In this document: positions 24,331-35,225 of the stretch, piece after piece | Layout: each line of letters starts with the position of its first letter | Position numbering within the stretch: position 1 is the stretch's first letter | Assembly: GCF_032854445.1 (NCBI RefSeq) | Contig: NC_088300.1 | Coordinates: 43,248,984-43,312,983, forward strand | Source of the DNA: Liolophura sinensis | Lineage: Eukaryota; Mollusca; Polyplacophora; Chitonida; Chitonidae | Length of the DNA: 64,000 nt | Direction: 5' to 3' | Made by a program: the position numbers and the translations under genes | The notes under the pieces: model-generated | Databases searched by the model: none | What the model was told of the DNA's origin: nothing | What the model saw: the letters and a program-made list of their open reading frames with translations, nothing else

Positions 24331-24520
24331 TAAATATAATTTAAGACGTACAGTATAGAGAGTAAAACCAGTCAGTTTAGCCCAGTCAGAGTTTCATTAT
24401 CACTGTTCAAATAAATGCATAAATAGTAACAATTTACACGTCCCTGGCTCAATGGCTTAAGCAGAATTAGGTTGCAATTTATTAGACATCACTGGTCTAG
24501 AATTACTCCAGATATTCCTA
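24330..24520 (-). repeat. Dispersed repeat R1 copy
   Basis: Complement of R1: ACAGTATAGAGAGTAAAACC at one end, AAATAGTAACAATTTACACG in the middle, AGACATCACTGGTCTAGAAT with TACTC at the other. Confidence 0.7.
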
Positions 24521-24639
24521 TAATGCCTGTAATCGCGTAGAATATCGTGTGTTTCGCGTTATCTCATGACGTACAGAGGAGGTTCTGGTAGCGAAACAGT
24601 TAAAAAATTCCGAATGCAACAACAAAACACTCATGACGT

Positions 24640-24850
24640 CAATAAACGTTAATTGGCCATCGCTTTCTCACGAGAACTCCTGCAGACGAGACTAAGGTTG
24701 CTCTCGCAAGCCAATAGAAGCCACTGGCGCATGAATATTCGCCCCTTATTACCACACAGGCCACGGGAACTGCGATGTAAGCGTTGGAATTACAGACCCA
24801 CACCTGGCTAGGGTTCACCCATAAAACATATATCAGCATGTTCGTACACT
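24640..24850. other. GC-richer non-repetitive block
   Basis: Contains a CCAAT word (AGCCAATAGAAG, about 24709) and CATAAAACATATAT further on. It could be a promoter-like or conserved segment; no transcript unit can be traced from it. Confidence 0.2.
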
Positions 24851-25009
24851 GGGTTTTACGTATGCGTCTCTTGTGTTAAAAGGCGCTGTGCTTGAACATA
24901 AATTCAACAAACTAATGAAGAGAGCTTTTTAAACTCAAGCTGAAAAAATCATTCCCAACGCAGTGATTTATGTCATGATCGCAACAAATTGTCCATTCAA
25001 AAACTGCAA

Positions 25010-25170
25010 CAGTGTGTCAGTGGTACTCCATCAAACGCCTTCCCTTTAAATTTCCAAATTTTATAATGAGTTGTATGCAAAAAATGACTTTTTTTCTCCT
25101 CCAAAGTGTAATTCTGACTGCTTATGAAAACGTTTAATTGCATGGTGACGTTGACTACCTGCGGAAAAAC
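25010..25170 (+). repeat. R3-related fragment
   Basis: TGGTACTCCATCAAACGCCT with TTAAATTTCCAAATTTTATA parallels 14848-14890. The remainder to 25170 is not recognised. Confidence 0.4.
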
Positions 25171-25463
25171 ATGGCTCGAAAGAAATTAAACGGAGAGCAT
25201 GATACAAAACTGCCTAAATTTAATCCAACATTTAATAGAAAAATTTCAGTGAAGAGTTTACACTGGTAAAATTTTAGACAAAAATAACAAAATATATTCT
25301 TTGGTGTCTTATAAGAAATGCAAAGTCTTCAATGTCACTAACTGGAAGACGCTCAGGTAGTTGTATATTTAAACAACTGACAAGAGCATTGTCACATTTA
25401 ACACACATTATTTCTGGTCTGGGAATATGACTGGAGTTTCGTGTGATGAACATCTTCAACACG

Positions 25464-25813
25464 ACCGCTTTAGTGGCCTTACGGTTAGAGCGTCCGCCTC
25501 GAAGTCGAGAGAACCAGGAACAAACTTAGGTCATACCAAAGATATTAAAAATGGTACATTTTCTTATTGCTGCCTCGCTTGCCACTCGGCCCTGAGAGGT
25601 TAGATCAAAGAAACACGACTGCTTGTCCCAATGTTAGTATAATGTGACTGGGTGGGGTGCCATATCTGGTGTCTTCGGCAAGGTACATGTACTTCAGCGA
25701 CGGCAGCACTTTGGCCTCGCCATGCTACAAAACGATGCAATATATGTACACATGGTCATCTAACCACTCCTCGTCGTCATATGACTTAAACATTGTTAAG
25801 TATCGACGTAAAA
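25464..25813 (+). mobile_element. SINE (divergent subfamily of S2), second copy
   Basis: Matches 5861-6200 in order: GTGGCCTTACGGTTAGAGCG, GCTGCCTCGCTTGCCACTCG, TAATGTGACTGGGTGGGG, TCGTCATATGACTTAAACAT. The tail is shortened after GACGTAAAAG. Confidence 0.8.
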
Positions 25814-25974
25814 GATACTTCAACAATGCCTCTCAATGATGCTCGACGAAGGTTCTTTTTACATTTTTACCATAATCTATGATCAAGTAACTTACTGTGC
25901 TATTAATTATATTCCTGTTTCGTTGTAAGTTTCGGTTTTACAAGTTTCAATTATTCTTATGTGGATAACAATAT

Positions 25975-26045
25975 ACCTACATGTAGACGCCATATACCTA
26001 TCTGCATATGGCGTGTACCTATCTCGCCTTGTCGCCGTGTTATAT
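25975..26045 (-). repeat. R2 3'-end fragment with local duplication
   Basis: ATGGCGTGTACCTATCTCGC with CTTG is the complement of the 61531-61555 segment. The word ACGCCATATACCTATCTGCA just before it repeats part of it. Confidence 0.45.
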
Positions 26046-26584
26046 GATGACTTGAACCAAGGTCACAAGATTTCTCTGCAAAAAATGATGTGTCAAGGTA
26101 ATCCCATCGAAAGCCTTCATTCAAGTTTACAATGAGTATAATTTTCTTGTATGTAAATATAGACAGGATGTCCAGAATCTCTGACACCTGTTCCTCTTAA
26201 ACCGGAGCTGTATAGCCTACTCTTTCTGCTGAATCAAATCGCCATGCTACACTGTATGAACAATCAAAGCGCAACTCATACACATACACTGTTGCCCAAA
26301 ATGATGCAATAAAATAAAAACAGGTAACACTTCTGGAAAATACTAGTATTTGCTCCTCCCTGCAATACACTTGGCTCTTCCAAACTATTATACGAAGGAC
26401 CCTTTATGTAAGTGGAAGCCAAAAATATAGTTACATGGAAGGGCTTTCGGTTGAGAGCCATGTAAAGCGACACAATTTAAGTTTCGTACTTTCTCTCCGG
26501 CTGCACCCCTATATAAACAGGCCTTGCGTTTAGGCCATCCCTGATTTCATGGACGCAAATTTTGGCATAGAAGTTCACAGTGTC

Positions 26585-27591
26585 ATGCCTGCTCCTACAC
26601 CACTAGCGATTCGACGGAGGGTGGTTGCCCTAAAACGGGAAAGGTTTAAACAGGCCGATATCGCCACTTTTGCAGCGATATCACAAAGTGCGGTCTCTAA
26701 GATTCTGAAACGGGTCAGAAAGGTACATCAGTTAACGCCAGGAAAGTCAACAGGGTGTCCACCTTCGACCACAAGACGACAGGACAGGAGACTGATACAC
26801 CTGTGTCGAACAAACCGCAGAATGCCAATCCGTCTCTTGTGGAGGCAACACTATGGGGTTCGTGTTTCACGCTAAACCGTGAATCGATGACTTATTGATT
26901 CAGGGCATAGAGCAAGACGGATGGTCACATGTCCACTTTTGACTGCTCCGCATCGTGTTGCACTATTCCTTTAGGCTAGGGGGCGTTACAGGTCGGCCAT
27001 TGGCATCACGTCGTCTTCACTGGCGAAAGCAGATACATCCTTGAACGACAAGATAGACGACAAAGGGTTCGGAGATTGCGTGGCGAGAACCTCCATGATG
27101 ACTGTGTCCCTGCGTCCCGTCAAGGTGGTGGCGGTTCAGTGATGGTGTTGGGTGGCATTCATCATGGTGCCAAAAAAGAGCTTTTCGTGACGGAAGGAAA
27201 CGTCAACGCCGCCGTGTATCTGAATATTTTACAGGAACACTGCTTGCCACATGCAAGACAAGTCTACGGCAACAACTTTCGGCTTCAAGACGACTAAGCC
27301 AGACCACACAGGGCCAAAGTCGTCAGACATTTTCTTTGGGATGAGGGTGTGGAGCAGCTCCCATGGCCAGCTTGTTCGCCTGACATGAACCCCATCGAAC
27401 ATGCCTGGGATGCCCTTAGCCGTGCGATCAAGGACCGGGGCAATGCACCTCAAACCCTTCAAGAATTGGTACAGGCTCTGAGGGAAGAGTGGGACGCTAT
27501 GCACGTTGACGTCATCAACAACCTCGCTGATAGCATGCCGCGGGGTCTTCTTGCCCTCATTCGTGCCAGAGGTGGTCACACATGTTACTAG
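26585..27591 (+). pseudogene. Tc1-like transposase, degenerate (DD34E family)
   Basis: The first open block (ATG 26585 or 26549 to the stop at 26873-26875) has a paired-type helix-turn-helix region near its start. The catalytic part lies in another frame. At 27022-27024 the usual F-T-D-E-S has Gly in place of the first catalytic Asp. The second Asp (27292-27294, in Q-D-D) is followed by a stop where Asn is usual. The Glu at 27397-27399 (in N-P-I-E-H-A-W) lies 35 residues after it, the Tc1 DD34E spacing. Frameshift, stops and a missing catalytic residue make it non-functional. This is a host transposon relic. Confidence 0.93.
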
Positions 27592-27828
27592 AGACTTTTA
27601 ATCTATTGCTGAGACTTTATTTGTGCATTCCCATTTGTCAAGTTCATCGATTCATCGGTTTTCATTTGAATCTTATGGTCACATTAAATCTCAACAACTG
27701 AAGCTAAATCTTCTGTATTCCTTTCACCATTTTGCATTCTCTGGACGTTTGAACATTGCAAATGGTTCCACATTTAACCGAAGATGGTAAATCTGTCTAG
27801 AATTTTCTTCGTAGCCCAAAAGCTTGGG

Positions 27829-27892
27829 GAAAATCTGGTGCAAATTTGGAAAAATCTGGTGCAAATTTGGAAAAATCTGGTACAAAATATTT
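27829..27892 (+). repeat. Three tandem copies of a 21-base subterminal repeat in the Tc1 element
   Basis: Units of the form AAAATCTGGTGCAAATTTGG follow one another just inside the right terminus of the Tc1 element. Subterminal direct repeats are known transposase-binding sites in some Tc1 relatives; that role here is inference. Confidence 0.75.
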
Positions 27893-28019
27893 TATTCCAT
27901 ATTTTGGGCAACAGTGTATTTTGCTTAACGAAAACAAACATGCCACACCATTTCGATACTGATTTCATTTATTTGCCTAGAGCATCCCTTGTGTCTTCCT
28001 GAACACCACTGAACTATTG

Positions 28020-28140
28020 AGTGTTCCTATTTGCATGATTCCGTCCTAATTTCGAACTTTATATACTTTCTTAATTCTTTGGTGGTTTGTGGTCAATGTT
28101 GTTTTGAGAATTGACCTTGCACTTATTGACCCGGAACGTT
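28020..28140 (+). repeat. R3 fragment
   Basis: TTGCATGATTCCGTCCTAAT, CTTAATTCTTTGGTGGTTTG, TGGTCAATGTTG. Same word order as 14715-14800. Confidence 0.5.
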
Positions 28141-28424
28141 TAATTTGGTTCACGGCTGGTATCCGAGCGTTTTGATCCCTTGATTACTCTCTGGAAGAGT
28201 GGTCGAAAGTGCCATATTCTAGAAACTAATCAGACCACACTTGGTAAAATTTCAACCCTGCACATCCCACTGTATGTCAGTGAGTTTCAAAGGCTACTGT
28301 TTCAGTGAAGCATTATTGGTTTTTAATTTGGTAAATAAATTTAATATTACCTTGTTTAATGATGATTGGCCATATCTATATATCAGCACCGATTCATTTG
28401 CATTAATTTCTCGCACATTATTAA

Positions 28425-28565
28425 ATGTGATGACAACACAGCATTTTGAGTGTTTCTGGACGAATAATGTCTACTAATAATATATCGTGCAGTATGAATT
28501 GGTATTTTTATAAACATTTGCGTTAATAGAATAAAACAATAACTGAGGTAAACTGACAACGTAGT
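28425..28565 (+). repeat. Dispersed repeat R1, 5' and central part
   Basis: AAATGTGATGACAACACAGC, ATTTTGAGTGTTTCTGGACG and ACTGAGGTAAACTGACAACG match the 12985 and 19650 copies. Confidence 0.6.
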
Positions 28566-28794
28566 TGACATTGGGGTCGACTTACAGGAACATGCTGTGA
28601 TGGAAGATACGTGTAAAAATATATTATTTAAGTGCAAAACCTAAGGTATGTAAAGCAAACAATTAAAGATATGTGCAGATACCCACGGGTATGGACCTAT
28701 AAATGATGTGGTAGCCTGTAAGAATTGTGTCTGAGTACGTTTTGTGAAATGAGTATCGTGTCATGACTCCATTGGATTAAATTTGTTATTTATC

Positions 28795-28890
28795 AGTTTA
28801 TTGGTATTTGACGCCTACGCTTTAGAATTTTTCGTCTACATGGCGGAGGTCAGGTCTAGCTACGGGTGGGGGACACCCAAGTGCTCGGAA
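28795..28890 (-). mobile_element. SINE relic leading into the long inverted repeat
   Basis: TTTATTGGTATTTGACGCCT, TTTTCGTCTACATGGCGGAG and GTGCTCGGAATAAACCACCA parallel the complemented 3' half of family S3. The sequence runs without a break into the left arm of the inverted repeat. Confidence 0.45.
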
Positions 28891-29272
28891 TAAACCACCA
28901 ACGTAAAGCATCAGCCGAAGTAGGGAGAGCTAGATTTAACTCATCATTGGTCTAGCGCCTGTCAATCACCTACTTGTGCCCTTGAATACCTGAGGTCATG
29001 CATAAAGCAACATGATGAATGTTTGGGAGTGTGATAAACTATGCTACGTTATGGTTTTCAGTGTGATTATGCATATGTACAGACATATGCATAATCACAC
29101 TGAAAACCATAACGTAGCATAGTTTATCACACTCCCAAACATTCATCATGTTGCTTTATGCATGACCTCAGGTATTCAAGGGCACAAGTAGGTGATTGAC
29201 AGGCGCTAGACCAATGATGAGTTAAATCTAGCTCTCCCTACTTCGGCTGATGCTTTACGTTGGTGGTTTATT
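28889..29272. repeat. Perfect inverted repeat, 190-bp arms, 4-base spacer
   Basis: Arms 28889-29078 and 29083-29272 are exact reverse complements, checked ten bases at a time; the spacer is ACAG. Identity stops at 28888/29273. The left arm starts in a SINE relic and its inner end contains about one and a half divergent units of the 42-bp minisatellite that follows. It could be a recent natural inverted duplication or a fold-back artefact of sequencing or assembly. Confidence 0.95.
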
Positions 29273-30231
29273 GCTGTATTGTTTTGGGGAGTTTGATTAT
29301 GCACATGTCTGTATGCTACATAATGTTGGGGAGTGTGAGTATGCACATGTCTGTTGAGTATATTATGTTGGGGAGTGTGATTTTGCACGTGTTTGTATAC
29401 TACATTATGTTGGGGAGTGTGATTATGCACATGTGTGTACACAACATTATGTTAGTGAGTGTGATTTTGCACGTGTCTATATGCTACATTACGTTGGGGA
29501 GTGTGATTATGCACATACCCGTATGCTTCATTATGTTGAGGAGTGTGATTATGCACATGTCTGTATGCTACATTATGCTGGGAAGAGTGATTATGCACAT
29601 GTCTGTGTAGTACATTATGTTGGGGAGTGCGATTATGCACATGTCTGTATACTACATTACGTTGGGAGTGTGATTATGCACATGTCTATGTAGTACATTA
29701 TGTTGGGGAGTGTGATTATGCACATGTCTGTATACTACATTATTTTTGGGAGTGTAACTATGCACATGCCTGTATGCTACATTATTTTGGGTAGTGTGAT
29801 TTTGCACGTGTCTATATGCTACATTATGTTAGGGAGTGTAACTATGCACATGCCTGTATGCTACATTATTTTGGGGAGTGTGAGTATGCACATGTCTTTA
29901 TGCTATATTATGTTGGGGAGTGTGATTATGCATGTGTCTATATGCTACATTATGTTGGGGCGTGTAACTATGCACATGCCTGTATGCTACATTATGTTGG
30001 GAAGTGTGATCATGCACATGTCTATGTAGTACATTATGTTGGGGAGTGTGATTATGCACATGTCTGTATACTATATTATTTTGGGGAGTGTAACTATGCA
30101 CATGCCTGTATGCTACATTATTTTGGGGAGTGTGATTATGCACGTGTCTATATGCTACATTATGTTGGGGAGTGTAACTATGCACATGCCTGTTTGCTAC
30201 AATATTTTGGGGAGTGTGATTATGCACATGT
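29273..30231 (+). repeat. 42-bp minisatellite, about 22 units
   Basis: Units contain GGGGAGTGTGATTATGCACA and TGTCTGTATGCTACATTATG. Variants (TAACTATGCACATGCC, TTTTGCACGTGTCTAT) recur in a semi-regular order, suggesting higher-order units of two or three. Most units are exactly 42 bases (14 codons), which keeps several frames open on both strands. A short deletion near 29660 shifts them. None of these frames has gene-like features. The array also continues for about 30 bases after the SINE. Confidence 0.93.
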
Positions 30232-30489
30232 CGGGGCCTCCGTGGCTCAGTCGGTTAGGGCGCTAGCGCAGCGTAATGACCCAGGAGTCTCTCACCAATG
30301 CGGTCGCTGTGAGTTCAGCTCATGCGGGCTTCCTCTCCGGCCGTAAGTGGGAAGATCTGTCAGCAACCTGTGGATGGTCATATGTTTCCCCCCGGACTGT
30401 GCCCGGTTTCCACCCACCATAATGCTGGCCGCCGTCGTATGAGTGAAATATTCTTGAGTAACACCAATCAAATAAATAAATAAATTAAA
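30232..30489 (+). mobile_element. tRNA-headed SINE (family S1) inserted in the 42-bp minisatellite
   Basis: Begins GGGGCCTCCGTGGCTCAGTC and ends in an AAATAAATAAATTAAA tail. TTATGCACAT occurs on both sides (30220-30229 and 30490-30499), which is a target duplication taken from the repeat unit itself. The reading frame at 29816-30346 runs from the minisatellite into the SINE and is not a gene. Confidence 0.9.
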
Positions 30490-30499
30490 TTATGCACAT

Positions 30500-33140
30500 T
30501 ACGTTATGTGGGTGAAACATGAGATCGTGTATGGTGGTGTCTGCATAAATGTTTATGGCCTGACTGACTGTCTGATTTGGTTTGACTGTCGGGTGAAATA
30601 ACTGTGGGCGTTGGTAGGTTAGCGTCTTCTGCGTCTATTTGCATTACAAAATTCTCTGTGGCTAAAGGATTGTCAGTTAACTCAGAACATCCTGATAGGC
30701 TTCTCCGACGGGAATATGTTTTCAGTATTGAACTTGTACAGGCACATTTTCTAAAACATGTTACCACTCCTTCTTTCAAATTTTAGTAAAAAGGCGTTTA
30801 TGAGTCCATAACTCAAACTTGCGTCTTCCGTTACACTCCATTATCCGCCAGAAAGAAACATGAACAGTAATTGACATAGTAACGTTCAAATGGACAGTGG
30901 ATCGCTTAAAACTCATACCACAACTATCAGAGGTGGACAGGTTTCTACCTTAAGCAGCTCTAGAGTGTTGACTGATTTTGGATTATTATGATTATGTGTG
31001 TTGAGCGATGGGACATCATGGGCAGTAATTGCTAATCCATTCCCCTTCATGCTGTATACCACGTTTGCCGAGCACTTAACGTGGATAAATCAATCATCGC
31101 CACTAGTCTTATTCTTAATAAATATCATCGACTTCGCCTCCACATCCGACTCTTTACTTTAGCGGACTCCTTAAGAATGGCAAAGAGATTTACGGGCATT
31201 GAGTGTGGCCTATTGTGTTCCTGGGGGCCATGTGTCGATAGCGGACCCAGAGTTATCTCCGTTTTTCAGTAAGTTTAGAATTTCATATATTTGCCCAGAA
31301 CAATGAAAAGTACATAAACCCAGTAAAAAGTTCACAAGGTGTTTGAAACTTCAGTTATTATTGGATGCTAAACAGAATTTAGATTTAGTAATACAGCATA
31401 CATCAGGAAGGGCTTATCCGCAAAGCAGCCATTGTCTGTGGACGAGGCGGCTGCGGATATGGTGGAGGTTCAGCCAGCAGTCTTATTGATTCTGTTAATG
31501 TCTCTCACGTATTAAAGCCGGAAAAAAACATCAGCTATTTAAACGATTCACTGAACTCTCAGTGGAAAAGCTGAGGAGATCAGACTTGAATACCCCGTGT
31601 CAGTGCATACAAACGCTCTTTCCTGAACTTTAGCGCCACCTACAGTATAGTGAAGTTTGACAGATGTTAACTTCATAAAAAGCACGAAGAACAGTTAAAT
31701 GGATATAAAGGTTTGCAACAGACGAATTTCTATGGTAAATGGCGTCTCACATTGAAGAGATTCTCAATTCTTGCCTTAAAAACTTCATTCTAAATAACTC
31801 GAATGTCAAAGCCAATAGAGTTTTAGGAAAAGGGAATTAGCAAATGTTATTGAGATTTGGTTAAAATAAATGAGCTTGACAACAAGATGCATCAAAACTT
31901 ATATTACGGATCACATTTTAATATTACACGATTTTCTTTTATTGCTTTGTCCTCGAAAAAGGCCAAATGAAAACGTACTCGTGCCTTCGTACACATATAG
32001 ATGGCCTACACAGTGAACTCACCTGTATGTTCATTAGTTTCCAGCAGATTAATAAAGGTGACATATTCTTCAGAACAGTGTTAATCAGAGAGTCAGTCAA
32101 ATGAAAGGGAAAAGGTTAGCGCTTATTAAACACTGTATTTTCACTGATGCCCGAGAACTTACGTCATCCGTTTTGTATTTAATTCCCTTGCCAGAAAAAG
32201 CTGACCTAAAGTATATTAATTTAAATGAATACATCGATAAAAGTATAAATTTGTTAATTTAATTCAAAAATTTGTATGATTTAATTTTGTATGATCTGAC
32301 AAACCTCCTGACTTGAACCGACGAGATTCCAATGAGTGTATTTCTATTGAAATGAAGTGCTGATGACGAATAAAGCGCGTTAAACCACTCCCCTAGCAGC
32401 TGCGCTTTTGGGTGATACACAAAACCGCCAATGTCATTATTGCGCTGACATCACAGGCAGTATCTACCTCCACTTCATAAGTTATCTTAAGTTATACAAC
32501 TTATTAGCTGTGTGTGTTATATATTAGTCCTTGCTGGGAATCCTGGGAACGGGCTCTGTTACAGAAAGGCTTCACGTGGCTTACACGCGCTAACCTTGTA
32601 AGTTTTAAATAGACACATGCGTCATAAAAATTCCACAGAATGACAATACCATATAGACAAAAACATTTATTTATAGGTGTTCTTTTGTGACGCTAATCAG
32701 AGCCCATGAATGCAAAAGTAACAGTGTGAGTAGTTGTGTAACATGAAAGTTTGAAACATCTGTATAAAGTTAGGCCTAAAACCCGAGCATTTTTACCGTT
32801 TTGAATAATATAAAACAACAAAAACAGAACACGCTGTAAACGCCATCAGTCATCTTAAGAAAACATTCAATTTCTTATATTTCTTAAAATGACATGTTTT
32901 AAACAGACTCGTTATTGACATTGGCGGCAATATACATACACACGGCTATCATTAGACTTCAGTTGATTTGATGACTGATCACGCTAATTTCTTCATCGAA
33001 TTTTCCCACTTTATTCATAAAGAAATTGTCGTCTTTTACAAACATCAGCTTGAATTATTGATCGTTATTGAAAGATTTATTCTGAAGAATATAAAGAGCT
33101 GTGTGTGGATTAGACTTGGAGGGGATTTTAGGTGAATTGA
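30500..33140. other. No gene recognised
   Basis: AT-rich, with a slightly GC-richer stretch at 31390-31520 (CGAGGCGGCTGCGGATATGG). Short frames only. Confidence 0.5.
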
Positions 33141-33380
33141 TGTGATCTACGTCATGAGAAACCCGTCAATACCAATTATAGAGTTTTGTCAATAGTGGCC
33201 GGATTTCAGGCGGAACTACAGCGTTCGTCCGGGTCATTTACCCCACTGGATCACCTTTGATCTCTCACACAATCGTAGGGCTAGTCTTACCATATTAACA
33301 AGCTAATAACTGGAAAGACAAGATTATAATGTCTCGTATCCCAATTCCAGATACCCGCTGCTCCCATCATTTTGGGGGTG
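33140..33380. promoter_or_regulatory. Regulatory-looking block
   Basis: Contains a TCF/LEF consensus CCTTTGATC (33254-33262), a CRE-like ACGTCA near 33150 and a GC-rich GTGGCCGGATTTCAGGCGG stretch, within AT-rich DNA. Confidence 0.25.
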
Positions 33381-34330
33381 TTCCTATCGGAAATAACAAA
33401 AGATTTCTCATACAAGAACAGCCACGTTAAAATTTGCCCCAGCAATCTCATTTTCCTATTCTACTTTTTTTCATTGGATGCACTTGTCAAGAAGATGCTC
33501 CCAGCTTGCGTTCAATTACTCCGATTCACCCTTCCCGCACAAAAAAGCAGGACAGACGTAGTGAGCGTGTTTTATACACACAGCCATATACATCCATATC
33601 GAGCAAAATGGGCTTATGAAGAATGTTCAGCCTGTTTAACGGCAGTCAATATGTTCGAGGGATCTATGGCATACATTAGTTTGGCTACATTGGTTCAACT
33701 ACATTTCAGTGTTATATTGCAAGACGTAGGTCGTTATTTTACTGCAGATAGCCACATTCTTGTGTATCAACGAGATAACGCACTGAGACAATATTGACAT
33801 TTGTCATGCAGTGGCAAGATAGCGAGTTCAGTGATAATTTTATACACTATAATAAGATAGCCTACAGCCCGAAGATAAAGTTCAGTTCCGTCAATAAAAG
33901 ACGAAACACGTGTGTTTTGTTGTACCCTGTATAAAATAAATCACAGAAAAAAAGATATTTTACTGAATGGGAAAATGGGACACGCTATAAATTGAAATTG
34001 CCAAGTAATACAATGGTAGCTTTAAAAAAAAAAGAAAATAGTTATAAATTAATAAGAACCAAGAAAATGAGAACTAAAAAGTGTGCACAAACAGTAATAA
34101 AATCGTCTGCAAATAACAAGAAAAGTCTTGGTTGGTCTCCACTTAAATGGAAAAGTACTGTAATAAATGGATGGAACTTGGACTGAGATACGCATCAGTT
34201 TACTGAGCGGGGGCATTATGAATGGTAGACTGCAGTATGACATAAGTTCTTAAAAGAAGGAGATTTAGAGAAAATTCTAACTCTAAGTCAAAAAGGAGAG
34301 AAAGGTGATTGTTTGATTGATGTTTATACA
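33380..34330. other. No gene recognised
   Basis: A 141-codon + frame at 33372-33797 is the only feature. It is rich in Phe and Leu without a recognisable domain or splice context and is probably chance. Confidence 0.5.
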
Positions 34331-34339
34331 CAAGAACTG

Positions 34340-34560
34340 TTCAGTTGTATCGTATGGCGGTCAGTTTTGTGGAGGAAATCGGAGTGGGCGAGATGAAACT
34401 TGGCTTATTACTGACCAACTTTCCAACATTTGACGTAAAAGTGATCCACAAGGAACATAAGACTTCCAAAGCGGCCCTAGGAGCCATGTCGACAGCTTAA
34501 TATTGACAAAGATTTTGGGAAGAGTGAGAACTGAGGAGTCCATAAATCCCCTGTCCTATA
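34340..34560 (-). mobile_element. Degenerate SINE-like sequence (family S3)
   Basis: GGTCAGTTTTGTGGAGGAAA, GATGAAACTTGGCTTATTAC and TGACCAACTTTCC resemble 40-135 and, complemented, 34985-35225. The assignment rests on these landmarks only. Confidence 0.4.
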
Positions 34561-34820
34561 GAAAAGGTGAAATCATGTAAAATGTAATTAGAAGTAACTA
34601 GAATTAGATATTACCTACCTTTAGTTTCTGTATTAAGGGCGGCTACTGAGTCACTAACCGTTAGAAGGCGAGTTCTCAATATCAAATGCCTGAAGCTACT
34701 ACTTGTATTGTTAAATCACACACGTCTTCGTAACTTTTAAGCTCCTGAGAATAGTGTGGTAACTGGTAATGACACTATTTCAGAATCAGTGGGACAGTTA
34801 AAATTCATTCATTGCTGTTG

Positions 34821-34953
34821 AATTTATTTATTTATTTGATTGGTGTTTTACGTCTTACTCAAGAATATTTCACTTATACGACGGCGGCCAGCATTATGGT
34901 GGGTGGAAACCTGTGACCATCCGCAGGTTGCTGCTGACCTTCTCACGCACAGC
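34821..34953 (-). mobile_element. Truncated SINE (family S1)
   Basis: The tail complement (TTTATTTATTTATTTGATTG) and body CTCAAGAATATTTCACTTAT are clear, then CCATCCGCAGGTTGCTG. The rest of the head is missing and the GC-rich middle is shortened. Confidence 0.82.
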
Positions 34954-34984
34954 ATTCCTAAATAGACAGGGTATTTGTAGATTA

Positions 34985-35225
34985 CCCCGATCTCAGTTCG
35001 TGGAGCCATGCTGATTATAAACAGTCAATCCGTTTGCGCAGTCTAACCATCGTTGATGACCACTTGCCTTCCCCCAATTTGGTGTGCATACCCGTGCACT
35101 ACATGTGAAAGTTCGTCAGTGAGTTACCCAACGTCGGTGGTTTACGTCGAGCACACAATCACCGTCATCGTATAAGTGAAAGAACCTGGAGTATGGTGTT
35201 AAGCAACAATCAAATCAACACACTT
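34985..35225 (+). mobile_element. SINE (family S3) with S1-like 3' end
   Basis: The 3' part ATCGTATAAGTGAAAGAACC, GGAGTATGGTGTTAAGCAAC and AATCAAATCAAC parallels the S1 body but with ACAACAATCAAAT instead of ACACCAATCAAAT. The 5' part ending in GGTGGTTTACGTCGAGCAC is not S1. Families with a shared tail and swapped heads are typical of SINEs. Confidence 0.55.

Larger units (their letters stand above)
26287..27916 (+). mobile_element. Tc1/mariner-type DNA transposon, inactive
   Basis: Inverted termini are CACTGTTGCCCAAAAT at 26287-26302 and its exact complement at 27901-27916. Each is flanked by TA (26285-26286 and 27917-27918), the Tc1 target duplication. Similarity inside the termini continues with mismatches for roughly another 15 bases. 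The 1630-base length is typical of Tc1. Inside are broken transposase frames on the + strand and a 21-base triplicate near the right end. Confidence 0.93.

Noticed and set aside
29273-30231. CRISPR-like repeat array
   Set aside because: Head-to-tail units without unique spacers, in an animal genome.
29206-30346. Long frames on both strands with His/Tyr-rich 14-residue repeats
   Set aside because: By-products of the 42-bp minisatellite; open on both strands at once and running into a SINE.
33372-33797. 141-codon + strand frame as a gene
   Set aside because: No domain, no splice or promoter context, Phe/Leu-rich composition expected from T-rich DNA.
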